A stretch of DNA of 64,000 bases from Malus domestica (Eukaryota > Streptophyta > Magnoliopsida > Rosales > Rosaceae): assembly GCF_042453785.1 (NCBI RefSeq), contig NC_091675.1, positions 6,646,501 through 6,710,500 on the forward strand, written 5' to 3'. Position numbers and translations under genes: made by a program. Of this stretch, positions 24,515-36,611 are shown piece after piece. The stretch's first letter is position 1. Each line of letters opens with the position of its first letter. The notes beneath the pieces were generated by a model. The model had not been told where the DNA came from and searched no databases. It worked only from the letters and a program-made list of their open reading frames with translations.

Positions 24515-25250
24515 AATTCCTAATTCAAAAAATTAAACGCGTACTTTTAATGTCTTTATGTTTTCAAATTCTGACCGTTCATTGTACCCCTAGGTCTAGC
24601 AAGAGTCATCATCACCCGTACACGTGTTCCCTCCCACTGACCTCCGACGCTACGCTTTCCGGACTCTAATTAGCGCCAAATTCCACTCGCGTCGCTCTCA
24701 GAGAATAAAACCTAAACTCCTCCAGATCCAACGGCTGGCCACCACTCCTCACTCTCCCACCCACTCTTGACTGTCCAACCGAGAATTCAATCCAGACCGT
24801 CAGATCAGCCATTGCTCTCATCCAGCCCTCCATTATTTAGGATATTCAATTTCAAAAAACATCGAGAGGGAGTGAAAGTGAAAAAGACCAAAGTTCGAGA
24901 GCTGCTCTATCTTCCCCAATTCTTCCGATTCTATTCAATCTCTGCAAATCTCTGATCCGGTTCGAGATTTTCAGCAGCTAAAATTCGAGCTCCTTCAGAA
25001 ATTTCAAGCCTTTTTATTCAAAATTTTATGGCTGCTTTTTCGGTAGTGGAAATATCCGCCTAATCGCCGCCGTCGGTCCGCGACGGTCTCCGGTGACGAT
25101 TGAGCTCCGAAACGACACCGTTTCTACGTTACCGATGGCGTGCGCGGTGGAATTATTTCTCGAAGGGTTTTGAGCATTTGTGTTTTGGAAATTAAATGCG
25201 AATTTGGGAGGCTAATTGTGCATGTTGGCATTTGAATTTATTGGAGATTA

Positions 25251-28200
25251 ATGGAGCAGAGCGAAACGGTCTCCGAAGTCGCGCCCAAGAAATTGGCGAG
25301 GCAATTGGATTTCACGACGCTGTGTCGATCGTCAGCGAGTGCGGCGGTGCCGGACGTACAGCTACAGCTTCAGACACCGTCAGTGGCGCAGCAGCAGCCA
25401 CAAATCTCACCGGCAAAACCACAGTTGCATTTGCATTTACAGTCGCCGCAGCCGGCGGCGGTCCATTCCCAGAAGCAATTAACGCCGCCGCCGGCGATTC
25501 CGCAGTTTCAGGCTCGGCCGAGTCCCGCGCCGCCCGCAAACGTTCGGATTCCGCACCCGGTGCACAAGCTTTCGCAAGTGAGGTAAATTTCTATGAATTT
25601 TGATCATATTTGGACTTATTTATTTGAATTTGAAGTTTATTTGGTTGAATTTGGTATTGAATATTGGAAATGTTGAGATAGGCTTTGATGTAGTGCATCT
25701 TGTGGTAGAAAAGTAGTGCAAAATTGGTAATTTTATGCTTGAATGGTAAATGTGGTTGCTAAGGGAGTTTGCATTGTACATTTATGAGAAATTGTGTTAA
25801 GATTTTCAGATATATTATTGATATTGGTAATGTTGTTTAATAACTTATCTGAAAGTACAAGAATTTCCTACTATCTTAATCATAGAGAGGTGGAAGCTCT
25901 GCTTTTGACATTCTCTTCGATATTCTACTTTGGTTTTATATCGTTTATTGTTAATTATTGTTCATTTCTTTTGTTTCTTTCTAATTAAGTTATGTTTAAA
26001 GCTCCCTGATTGTGAGGTTTGTTGTATTATACTTCTCTTGACCTTTGTGTGCATGTGTTTCTCTTCAGCAAACAAGAATCTCCTTTATCACGCCAACGTG
26101 GCGATGGAAAAGATTGTACTCCAAAGAAGCAGAAGCAGTGCAACTGTAAAAACTCTCGGTGCCTGAAGTTGTAAGGACATCTCCTCCACTTCATAACTTT
26201 TAGCATTAGATTGCTCCATTTGGGATTTGTATTTGTTTTTGGTATCTTGTAATTTGAAACTTAGATGCCAAAAAACCCTTTGTGGAAGATCTCTTCACCT
26301 CACATCTGGAGAGTGGGGGAGATGTTATAGATATTTGCATTTTGGTCCTGGGCACTTCATCTCACCTTTTGCATATCTTGTGAATTCTGTTACACATTGA
26401 AACCTTGATATTCAGTTTAACCCTTTCATGTAGAATACATGTTTTTCCAAGTGAAAATGTCAAAATGCTTTATGGTGGAAACGCAGCTCGTCGTCCATTA
26501 ACATGTAAACAAACAGATATTCTCAATGATGCTTCAATTTGCTTACATAAAGCTGCAAGCTTGAATGTGAATTCTCTGTAGATTTATATTGGGAAACCTC
26601 TATCCCTCAATATGGTATTTTCGTTCCATTTGCATATTGGAACGAGATAATTTGTGGAATTAATGGTTGAGTTGATAAATCCACTTTAAGTTACTATCGA
26701 ATACAAAATGATGTCACCTTTATTTTCTAGTACTTTATATGTTTCAAATTATCCCCATGTATGTGGCTCATCATCTATTCTACTTCCCCCACATTCTTTA
26801 ATACCTAAACTCAGAACTTGACAATCTTGTAGGTACTGTGAGTGCTTTACAGCTGGAATTTATTGTGAAGGTTGCAACTGCTCGAATTGTCACAATAATG
26901 TGGACAATGAAGCTGCTAGGCAGGACGCACGTGGAGCAATTTTAGAGCGTAATCCAAATGCCTTCCAACCAAAGATTGCTAGCAGCCCACAAGAATCTCG
27001 TGATGGTAGGGTATGTAATCTGACTCATTTGTAGCTTCAACTGTACCCTTGGATGGACTTTTACGAAGTTCTTATGATGGTGAGAAAACAAGGAGGTGTA
27101 AGCATAGTACACTCTTAATGTTTAGTCTAGTTATTGATGTTCTTGAGTCAATTTTATTGCATTTGGTAATTCAGCTCAGTGTGCATTAATAGTTTCTTAT
27201 AACAAATTCAGGAAGATGCTGGGGAAATTCAAGCAGCTGGAAGGCACAACAAAGGATGCCACTGTAAGAAATCAGGCTGCCTCAAGAAGTATTGTGAGTG
27301 CTTCCAAGCCAATATTCTATGCTCTGAAAATTGTAAATGCATGGACTGCAAGAACTTTGAAGGAAGCGAAGAGAGAAGAGCTCTCTATCATGAAGGCCAG
27401 AATACTGTGGCCTACATGCAACAGGCCAATGCAGCCATTAGTGGGGCCATTGGAACCTCTGGTTACGGGACCCCTCTTGTGTCCAGAAAAAGAAAAGGCT
27501 ATGAACTTTATTTTACCACTGGAAATCAATCCACTCATCCGATTGCACAATCTCAACAGGTACAATTTTTCTTCAAGTACTTGAATACATCTTTGTTAAG
27601 TTTTGGGTAGTAGTGTGTTTGGCGTTGAATATTTTGATAAGTTGTTCTTGTCAGGCTTAAAAAAGTCCAGTATTGCCATTATTATTACTTGAATGACCTT
27701 ACTCATGAAGGCTAAGATCATTGTTCACATTTTTTTTAGCTCAGGCTAAGCTAATGATCATTATTCTACAAAAATGCTTGTGGAATATGGCAATCCCTTC
27801 CAGATTAAATTCGGATTCAGTTCATTATTCTTGCTTCCATTTTCATTCCATCTATTTCTTAAGCTAACAGGCTTCGTGTTAACCTTATTTTTTAATTGAA
27901 TTTTATCAGGAAAATCATCTAAGACCTCCTATGACCTCTTCTTCTCAGTTGTCTGTTCCTATCTTTCACGCTGCTAATGCAGCAGTATCAAGACCTTCAA
28001 AAACAACTATATACAGGTGTGTTACTTCTCTCAACATTGTTAATTCAAAAGTTTGCTTTATTTTCCTTCAAAATATGCTAATCATCACGTTTCGTGACTG
28101 AAGATCTCCATTGATGGACATCATCCAACCAAAAAACGTAAAGGATCTGTGCTCACGTTTGGTTGTAGTTGCAGGGGCAGCTGCAAGGGCACTTGCAGGT

Positions 28201-29958
28201 TTTGGTTATATACACAAGTCAATTAGATTCCTTTATTCTCTTGGCAATGCATGTGCATCTCATTTCACTTTTGAGTTTTTAGAGCTTTTTTTATTCTTTG
28301 TTTAAAATATTTTGAGGACACTGCTAGAACCCTACTGTCCTAATGGGCTCTCCCAAGATGACAAATTTTTAGGTAATCAGTTGTCTGAAAAGGCTATTAT
28401 TCCAAGGCATGGAACTCTGTTGTTTTTGGAAAGACAATTCTATTCAGTTTGGTTTCGGAAAACTTGCTTTCCAACTAAAACTGCCTTATCATAGTTTTAA
28501 AAGTAAATGAACAAGAGGCTGTTTCTAAAGGGCCCAAGAAAAAGGAGCTCATGGTTATTGACCAATATCGAGTATATGTTTTTCTCTTGTATTTTCATTG
28601 TGCCATTTTCACCCGGGCTTCTGTTTATTTCAGACTAATCAATAGATTTCTGAATTTTTTATTTCCTTGGGGAAGAAAACTTACTGCCTCTCTTTCTCCC
28701 ACCTTTTAGTTGCTACAGTGGATGTTAGATATTCTACATATGGTCTTTAAAATATGTGATTCGGTTTTTTGAATTTTCTAATTTAATCTGTCCAGGAAAT
28801 AGGCAAAGAGAGACAATTCATAAGACTAATGCCACTTCATCCACTCAAGAGGGGAATAAACATAAAACGGAACATGATAAGCAGCATGATGACCATGACC
28901 TTATAGGAGTGAATCAAGCAGATAGAGACGCGAGTAGATTTTCTGGATCGAATGGAGGTGATGTGCAAGATAGTAGGCCAATGTCACCTGGAACTCTTGC
29001 CCTGATGTGTGATGAACAAGATAAGATGTTTATGGAAGCTGGATTGCCAAATGGTGCTCGAACCGATAATCCAAGCATGCCTCAGAAGTTAACTCAGGAT
29101 ATAGGTTTCACAGAGGTTTACGTGGAACAGGAAAGGCTTGTTCTGACAGGGTTCAGAGATTGCCTTAACCATCTTATTACGCGGGGGAGCATAAAAGGTG
29201 AGCGTCTCCAAGTTACAAGTCTAAACTTATGATTGTTGAAAAACAAATACCCATGTGCTTTGTGAATATTTTTGAGAACTTAATACTATGAGAACACCCT
29301 ACAAGGAAGAGATCAGTTTGGCTTTGTTCCTATATTTTTCTACCCGTTCAGAGCGTTGTGGAAACTTGGCCGATCATGTCTTCTTTTACTGTAACTAGCA
29401 GACTTTCTAGAATGAATGTGCATTTTTAGTCATGGATATAAATGGTTTTTGGGGTGTTGAATTCCCCACATCAACATCTTGTTTTAGTCCTTGGAAGATT
29501 TCTTTGCAGCTAAGTCCCGAAATTTGCAGTTTGAAATGTTATAGTGGCCCAATACCAAAACTTATTGACAGGAATCTTTTTATCTCTAGTAAAGCTTTAG
29601 GACGGTTAAAAAGGAAACCTGGGGACGGTAAAAAGTTCTATTTTGTGACTGTTGATTGACTTTGTTCTTCATTCATGCATCCAGCAAGCCTAACAAGAGT
29701 GAGTCGTTTGTCTTTGACTTTGCAGAAACAATGTGTTCTCCCCAAGCCAAAAGGGAGAGGGTAAGCCAGAAAGAATCCGTACAGGTTGGAACAGCAAAAC
29801 CTACCACTGAACCCAGGTACCAGAAAGAGGCCTACAGCAACGACATTGTGAAATCTCCTCTTTCATCAGCAAACGGTAAAATTCTTCAGCCGGTAACAAC
29901 AGTCACTTCTGTTGACAATGATCTCACTCTAAAGGTTGGATTGCCCATAGAGAAATAA
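25251..29958 (+). CDS. TCX5: Tesmin/TSO1-like CXC domain protein (TCX5/6/7 clade)
   Basis: Eight coding exons: 25251-25582, 26069-26170, 26833-27010, 27212-27559, 27910-28016, 28104-28198, 28796-29197 and 29726-29958. Total 1797 nt (598 aa), with all junctions in frame. The protein has a Gln/Pro-rich N-terminus and two cysteine-rich CXC repeats: [17 protein letters not shown] (about 134-150) continuing to CNCSNC, and [17 protein letters not shown] (about 219-235) continuing to [15 protein letters not shown]. Between them is the short conserved hinge (NPNAFQPKI). CXC proteins bind DNA (CHR/CDE-type TTYGAA sites). In Arabidopsis, TCX5 and TCX6 belong to DREAM complexes that repress cell-cycle genes and maintenance DNA methylation genes. 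The C-terminal block [16 protein letters not shown] and the [18 protein letters not shown] helix are typical of this clade. The 5' UTR (about 24870-25250) is GC-richer than its surroundings. The exact Arabidopsis counterpart (TCX5, 6 or 7) is not settled. Confidence 0.93.
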
Positions 29959-31470
29959 TACTGAGCACTCAGACCAACACCGGTTGTAACTTAGGATAGA
30001 AGTAGCTCCAAATTCAAATGGTAGTACCGTGCCTCTTTTGAGACACTTTGGCATGATTTCCTGCCACATCATTCGATCTTAGGTCTCACAGTTAGTAAAA
30101 ACGAACTTTCGTAAACTAATGAGAGCTAGACCCTTTTTCTCTTGGCATAAATTAATTCTCGAAAGAGCTTCTTTCAGTTTTGTTATGCATTTCTGCTGGT
30201 GTATGCTAAAATGCTTTTTTGGGGTTTCCCATCTCAATACAGAAGTGTTCAAATCTCACAATAATTGTCGATATTAACCGTTGGATCTCTTATGGCTAGG
30301 GTTGGAAGCCTGGTAATCTGGTAGAGGAGCTAGAAAAAGCCAATCCCATGAAAGCACTGTTCCCAGAAGCCATTCCATGCCACAGTACGATTACCGTATT
30401 GGTGGAGCTTCCTTGCATCTTCCTTAAACTGGATTGTCGTTCTGATTGTTTTGTTTGTTTGAATGTTGCTTCCTACCACTTTCAGTTTTTTTGTTTATTT
30501 TTCGTTCAAACAGAATGTTCATCACCATAAGGAGACGAGCACATGAACCCAATTCACTCAATCGAATACCAAAAATTTCTGTTTGGTTGCTGGGAATTTT
30601 GAGAAAATGATGTAAATGCCAAAATAGTTTCCAAATTACTAATTCTTAAAGAACTTGTTGCTCAAGTAATTCAGAGCATGTACTCTTGTCATCATGTTTT
30701 TTATACTTCACTCTTCCAATATCGTTTGGCCATATCCAACAAAACCATTGGAGGACTATTCTTGTATGCCTTATCTTATGAGGAGAGATTATGAAGTGTC
30801 TCAGTTGTATATAATTATATGTTTATCTATATTATTGTATTATACATATATACAACCGATGATAAGACATATTTTCTATGTGGTTAATTTTTTTATTTTT
30901 TTTATTTTGAAAGTAATATAAAACTCTCACATGTCTAGGTTGTTTTCTCTAAAAAAAGGTCAGCGGATGATTTATTCACAGCAGTCCACCCATCGAAGGA
31001 TTGCTTCCAAACAACTTTAAAAATAAAAAAAAATAAACAGACCACAGATCCACAAACAACAATAATAACATCTTAAAACAATAAAATTTAATCCGCAAGA
31101 AAAGAAAACCAATCAAAATATTTTCCCACAAAATATTCTCAGCTGCCAAACAGAGCGATAAAGAACTTGATCGCACCCCAAAAAGGTTTTCATAATTTGT
31201 ATTTATTATTATTCAGTAATAAATAATATTCGTTTCTGGAGGAAAAGGCAGCAGCGTGATGAGGACCCATTCACCCATCACTGCTCATCCACAACCTCTG
31301 CAATCCAACTCACCAAGGACCACGCGCGCACACGTGCCACCTCTTCCGTCCCAGACTCCCACACATGTCTCTCCGTACCTCCCTCCCCGCCAAAACTTTC
31401 CTGTAATTACCGGCCCAAGTCACAGGCCAGAAGCAGCAGATCAAAACTCAGCGACTGTGACGTGAGCGAA
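29959..31470. other. TCX5 3' UTR and intergenic
   Basis: The TCX5 3' UTR probably runs to about 30200. The rest, up to the hydrolase relic, is AT-rich with no supported gene. 31250-31470 is GC-richer and may be the old promoter and leader of the relic. Confidence 0.5.
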
Positions 31471-32759
31471 ATGGAGGAAGCTCGGAAGCTTCGCTCGGAG
31501 TTCCTCCAAGTTCTGCGGAGCAGACGATCGGGCGAAGGTGAGTAAATTGGTAGACATTTTCTTTGCTTAATTTTGTGTTTGGCTGGTGAGAAAATTTGAG
31601 GGAATCAGTTGAAAAAATTGGTAATGTGAGACGTTTTTTATTCCTTTCAGTTCCAATGTTGGTCGAGCCGGCCAAACCGGTGGCGAATCCGTTGTTTCAG
31701 GAGGCTAATCCACCAAGCTTCAGTGAGGTTCGAATCTGGTTCCCATTTGGAAATGCTTTGTACCAGTTCGGTACTGCTTAATTTTTTTAAAGGCCTCAAA
31801 ATTGTATTTGGCAACAAAGCCAAAGACTGCTTATTTCCTAAGTCACGGTCAGAAATAGCTGAAAAGTGGAAGCAGCTACTTGCTGCTTTCAAAAAGCGGC
31901 TTTTTTTCCATCTAAAACACGGTGGACAGTGTGTTTAATGAAAGTTTTTAAATGCCCATCTTCCTTGCTCTTGTTGGCAGCTCCAGTTTTCGCAATTCAC
32001 TGAGAAGCAGCTACATCTACCAAATTCTGCAGCCATCAATTAAAAATATAAGACAACAAATCATCTGGAACTCTTCTCACAATTTTGATAGAGAATTGAC
32101 AGAAAGGATACGAACCTGAAACTTCATTCCCAGTTGAAGCCTCCATCTCCAGCCACATCAAAACTCCTGTGTTATTCGATTCTTTTCCTTTGCTTCGATC
32201 GCAGGAGAGAAGGATTCGAGGAAGACGCTATTTTTTCTGGGAATATTGGAAGGGCTAGGTTTTTGGGAGGTGCAGGTGGGATGATGTCGATATCATCGAG
32301 GAAGACGCTATTTTTTCTGGGCAAATGAAGACGGAGAAAATGGATATTGATGATAAAAAGCCCGAAGAAAACGAGGGGAGAGGAGAATGAGAGTCCGAGA
32401 AAGTACTTTGACAGAAAAGGTTTACCAAACACTAACTGGTCTGGAAGTTCCCAAATCAAAAGCTTGCAAGGCTTATGCAGATGCGCACGCCGTAGATAAC
32501 TTGAAGGTATGGATTAGCACTGTTATACCGTACAAATAATTTTTACCATCCTCAACTGCATTTAGAGCCTCTGATTCATCTGTTCTTCTGTTCAAACCTT
32601 CCTTCATACTCATGGCCGTCGACCGTTGTCATGTCTGTTCATCCAAACACAAATAATATCGTAATGCAGTCAATAGCACAGCCGGGAATCAGGCACCGAA
32701 TGACCCCGCTCATGGTAACCGAGGCCAGTGACTGGTTCGACCAGTTTCTGAAGCAGTGA
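31471..32759 (+). pseudogene. alpha/beta-hydrolase (At5g25770-type) with its core deleted
   Basis: Four exon-like pieces remain. 31471-31537 (MEEARKLRSEFLQVLRSRR) ends in a good GTGAGT donor. 31651-31727 (VPMLVEPAKPVANPLFQ) begins after TTTCAG. About 32430-32506 carries GLEVPKSKACKAYADAHAV and ends at GTATGG. 32670-32759 (IAQPGIRHRMTPLMV, EASDWFDQFLKQ, then TGA) begins after GCAG. They match the two ends of a plant serine hydrolase family of roughly 370 aa. The whole middle is missing, including the nucleophile elbow (GISLGG in the family) and the acidic residue region (NGAEDPR). Only the C-terminal GxxH histidine region is left. The gap between pieces two and three holds unrelated, repeat-like DNA. 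Splice sites and frames at both ends are intact, so loss looks fairly recent. A short transcript could still be made, but it could not fold as a hydrolase. Confidence 0.8.
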
Positions 32760-33140
32760 GGCCGTGGTTGCAATCGTGCGTTCGTCGTTTCTTACTAATC
32801 TACTTACCCAGTGTTCATCTGTAACTCAGAGCCAATCGGTTTTGGGCTTAAGCAATATACTCTCTGATGATATATCGTCAAGGCTGAAATAATTCATCGT
32901 CGTTTCGAAAAAATGTTCTGTTAGTACGGAATATTATTACAACAGCATTCTTAAACGACTAGTTTTCGGTTTCGTCGATCACAAATTCACAATCAAATCA
33001 TGATGCATAAAAACCCCCCAAGCTAACATGTGCCGAGGTTTTACATTATGTGCAACTTCGTGCATAAAATTAGACAATACAATCACATACAAGCTGCTCC
33101 TAAAATTGAAGGCAAAAAAACTACAGCGCACCCCGCTTCG

Positions 33141-35212
33141 TCAGCCTTTCTTCGGCATGGCGGCTAGCCTGGTGTACATTCTGGCCATGGAATTGTACCC
33201 TCGGAAGTCGCTGGAACGCAGAAGATTGCCTGCCACACAAGCAACACCAACTAACTAAAACACAAGATAGAGAATGAAATTGACAGTAATTTGTGTATCA
33301 ACTCAAACCTAGCACCAATTTAAATGCAGAATTGTGAATCCACGAGAATTTCATATCCTAAAATACAAATGCATCAATAGGGAAAAACCTACTGTCTTTG
33401 GAACTTTAAAATTCTCTCCTTTCTTCCAAACAAAAGCGGATATGGAAAATCGGATTAACTTTCATAAGTAAACTACGGTTCACTAATCTCAAACAACTAT
33501 CATTTACGTCCTTTGACCCCCTAGTTTCAGAATCCTAGTTCATCCATGTGAACAGAGCTTAGGTTTCCACTCGTCGGGCTTGAGAATAGATAAAGACGAC
33601 TCACAAAGCACAGGGGGATGGAAAAACAAAAATTGAGCTCCTGTGTCTTAGAAATCCAATGCTCATATACATAATGTGCGCGTCTGCGTACCTGAATCAC
33701 AGTTCAGTGGGCTATCAGGTTCTGGATGGGCCATTAAAGCAATTATAGCCCTACAAACAGATTGGAGTGTCCAAGCAGGGCTCCATGCATTCTTCAAAAT
33801 ATCAAGGCAAATCTCTCCTGTCTGCACTAGAAAACTTCAGAAAAATGAAACAACACTTGATATGTTTACAACAGTGCATTAAACATTTAGTGTCCAATCT
33901 ATTTTTCATCTGGTGATCTTGTCATTTGTCGGAGGGTAATCCCGGTACAGTGTACCAAACAATTGACCAAATGAAATCCTCAGTAAGCTTTGACACACTA
34001 TTCATTTTCAAGAAAAGACGCTACAAACGAGGTTTGAAAACACTTCTACATTTCTGCCTAGGAAAAAAAAAAGTAAAAAACAGCTTCAGGTAGTCTTAAC
34101 TCAATAAAACAATAGTTGAAGAAACTTTTGACTCCTAATCATTGGTGCGAACAACATCTCCATATTATTCCATCACTCTTCCATCCTGGACAGAATCACT
34201 AAGTTCCCACCTAGTTCCTTTGCTAATTTCACAACTCAGCCAGATTCCTCAGATTTCCAAACAGATTAGACATTGCCACACAAAGATTTCGTACCTTGAA
34301 ATGCACATTTGGATGGAATATTTTTGTTAAGAACCTGACTTGTGGAGGTTGCAAAGGATACTGCTCAGGAACCGCAAAAGCAAGCTGGAATATACCACCC
34401 TCAAATGGGGTCTCTGATGGACCCTAAAGGCAAAATATGGACAAATAAGGCCAAACAATACACCCCAAGAAGTTTTCTTTGTAATGACGGAGCTTACCTT
34501 GATGAGAGCAGTCCATTTAAATATGTTTGTGTCATCACAAACTAATTGAATATCTGGATCAGCAACTTTCTCACGCTGCACCTCTTTGTATTCCTTGAAA
34601 AGCCTTGCCCTTGATGCCTGCAAAAACTTACTTGTTCAAAACGGTTTCACCGCATGGTTTAAAAAGCTATGCATTACACCAATCCAAGACCAGAAGCAGA
34701 GAAGATACTGTATAACAGCAACACCCGGCTAGCCACTAAAGTTCACCATTCGCACTAGCTTCACTGCCATCTAAGATACATGATCGTATTTCACGATTTT
34801 ATATTTGCAGTGTGGTCTACGTAACAATTCCACACTATGCAATACAATATACCAGTCATTCATGTCCATAATTCCGCTCCATGAGGCCTCACCGTCTACT
34901 TCCTCTCCACAAAACAAACACTGCTTTTTCCTCGAACCCACATCCACTCTCCCTCCATCTCTCACCTTTCTACCACATTTTTCCGACAATCCTCCCTCTA
35001 ACCGAATCCACTTTCAGCCATAAAACTTTCACCCACTTGGAGCACATTTCAAGCTAACAATTTGTTTAACTAACAACCCTCATATCCCTATAAGCTCTTA
35101 AGCTAAACAGCATTCGGATGAACACCCGATCGAAAATAAACCCGAAAAACCAGTCCAATGAATTCTAGCTATAACCAGACTGGCCAAAACAAGAAGTTGG
35201 GCTAACCTGCAT
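33141..35212 (-). CDS. PEX4: PEX4, peroxisomal ubiquitin-conjugating enzyme E2
   Basis: Five exons: 35212-35207 (only ATG CAG), 34617-34498, 34423-34295, 33821-33692 and 33229-33141. Total 474 nt (157 aa), the same length as I recall for Arabidopsis PEX4 (UBC21). PEX4 sits at the peroxisome with PEX22 and mono-ubiquitinates the import receptor PEX5 for recycling. The UBC fold is complete: N-terminal helix [53 protein letters not shown], then [18 protein letters not shown], where the Cys is the active site and HPNV the family tetrad. The first exon carries just two codons; without it the protein appears to start inside exon 2. A donor (GCAAG|GTAAGC) near 35534 suggests a 5' UTR exon at about 35534-35600. 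Confidence 0.96.
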
Positions 35213-35640
35213 GTTGATTGTTGCCTGGGAACTCAAATCGCAGCGCTTCACTACAAAGCCCCACTACCTGAACACAATCACAACATTCTCACAAAATTAA
35301 CAAAAAATAATATAAATAAATAAATAAAAATTGGAGTGAATTGATTGGAAGTTTTGATTTCGCCACACGCATCCAAAACCAAAACCTCTGGAAAAACCGA
35401 ATCGATACAATTCGATTGAAAAGGGGCAATATCTGCAATTTAATGTAACTCAGGGGGATATAACGTAAATTTCTATTTTTGCAGGAAATATTCGAACAAC
35501 GGATTGAAACCCCAGAAGCTTACCTTGCAGAGAGACTTGCTTTCCTCGGGAGAGATGAAGATCGACGATCGATTTCTTTACAGTCGGGTTAGGAATGAGA
35601 TTTGGTACACGGTGCTAAAAGGGACATGGAAAAGGGAACC
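35213..35640 (-). promoter_or_regulatory. PEX4: PEX4 5' UTR and promoter side
   Basis: Read on minus, a leader exon (about 35600-35534) ends in a strong donor, and the acceptor lies just before the two-codon first coding exon. A cluster of pyrimidine tracts precedes it. Exact ends are unknown. Confidence 0.45.
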
Positions 35641-36500
35641 ACTGACGAATCAGCACCCGCCACGTTTCCGATTATATTTTGTCACCAAACAATAGTTTCC
35701 TTTCTTTTTTTGGTCAGACAATGAGGAGAGATATTGACCCAAAAAATACATATGGCATTTGACCCCAAAATAAATAAATAAATAAATAAAAACATATAGT
35801 ACATCACGTATCATAATGTAAATAGAAGAATATTGGGCAAGGTTTAGGAAAATGAGAAAAATTGGCAAAATACACTAATATTTACATTCACAATTTAACC
35901 ATCTACTTTGCATACATGGTTAAGAGCGTTTATATCTGTCCTTGAGGTTGTCAAGCACTTGAAACTACCAACTCAAATAGACCGTGTATAAAATTTCACA
36001 ATTGTGGTTAATAAAAAAAAACTAAACCAACAAATATGGAATTGCACCGGGAAAACTGTAATTATATACGATGAACTCTAGTCCTTTTGCAAAGTCAAAG
36101 CAGACAATATGCAGTTTGTATTGTGTCACATCTAAAGTCCGACAGGTCATAAGTTCAATCGGCAACGGATCGGATGATTTACTACCAGGAACATTAGGCA
36201 TTGAATTAGTCTAGTCGTTGACTGTTGAAACTAGATACAGATTCAGCCACCCACCAAATAAGACCAAAACGTAAATCAAGAAAGTACACAAAAATGAAAA
36301 ATTTAGGGTTGGAGAGTAAAACTGAAAAAATACAAAAAAAAAAAATGCAGATCTCATATAAAATTCAATCTCTAAATCGCATGGAGGTCTCCCATTTTTA
36401 TCGGGGTTTTTTTCTACAAAGAATGTACACGTTCCCAATCACAAACCCAGATTACGGAGTCAAATGCCCAACAAACAAAAAAATTATATATATATATATA
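35641..36500. other. intergenic between PEX4 and TOL gene
   Basis: AT-rich, with a (TAAA)n run near 35769-35789 and a (TA)n run near 36486-36505. I see no gene. The last part may be the TOL 3' UTR. Confidence 0.55.
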
Positions 36501-36611
36501 TATATCGAGAAAAAAGACCAAAAATGAAAAAGAACGCGAAAAGAAACCAAAAATAAAATTAAGTTGTTGGCCAAAATAAAGGAGGAAAAAGGGTGAAAAC
36601 CGATAATAACT

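Noticed and set aside
25196-25603. Second open frame overlapping TCX5 exon 1
   Set aside because: Out of frame with the CXC protein; the Gln/Pro-rich frame from 25251 joins correctly to the CXC exons, so this one is a GC-rich shadow.
28498-28572. Exon-like open stretch in TCX5 intron 6 ([15 protein letters not shown])
   Set aside because: It reads like protein and has a possible acceptor and GTATAT donor, but including it breaks the frame into the next exon, while joining 28198 to 28796 directly keeps it. Possibly an old or alternative exon.
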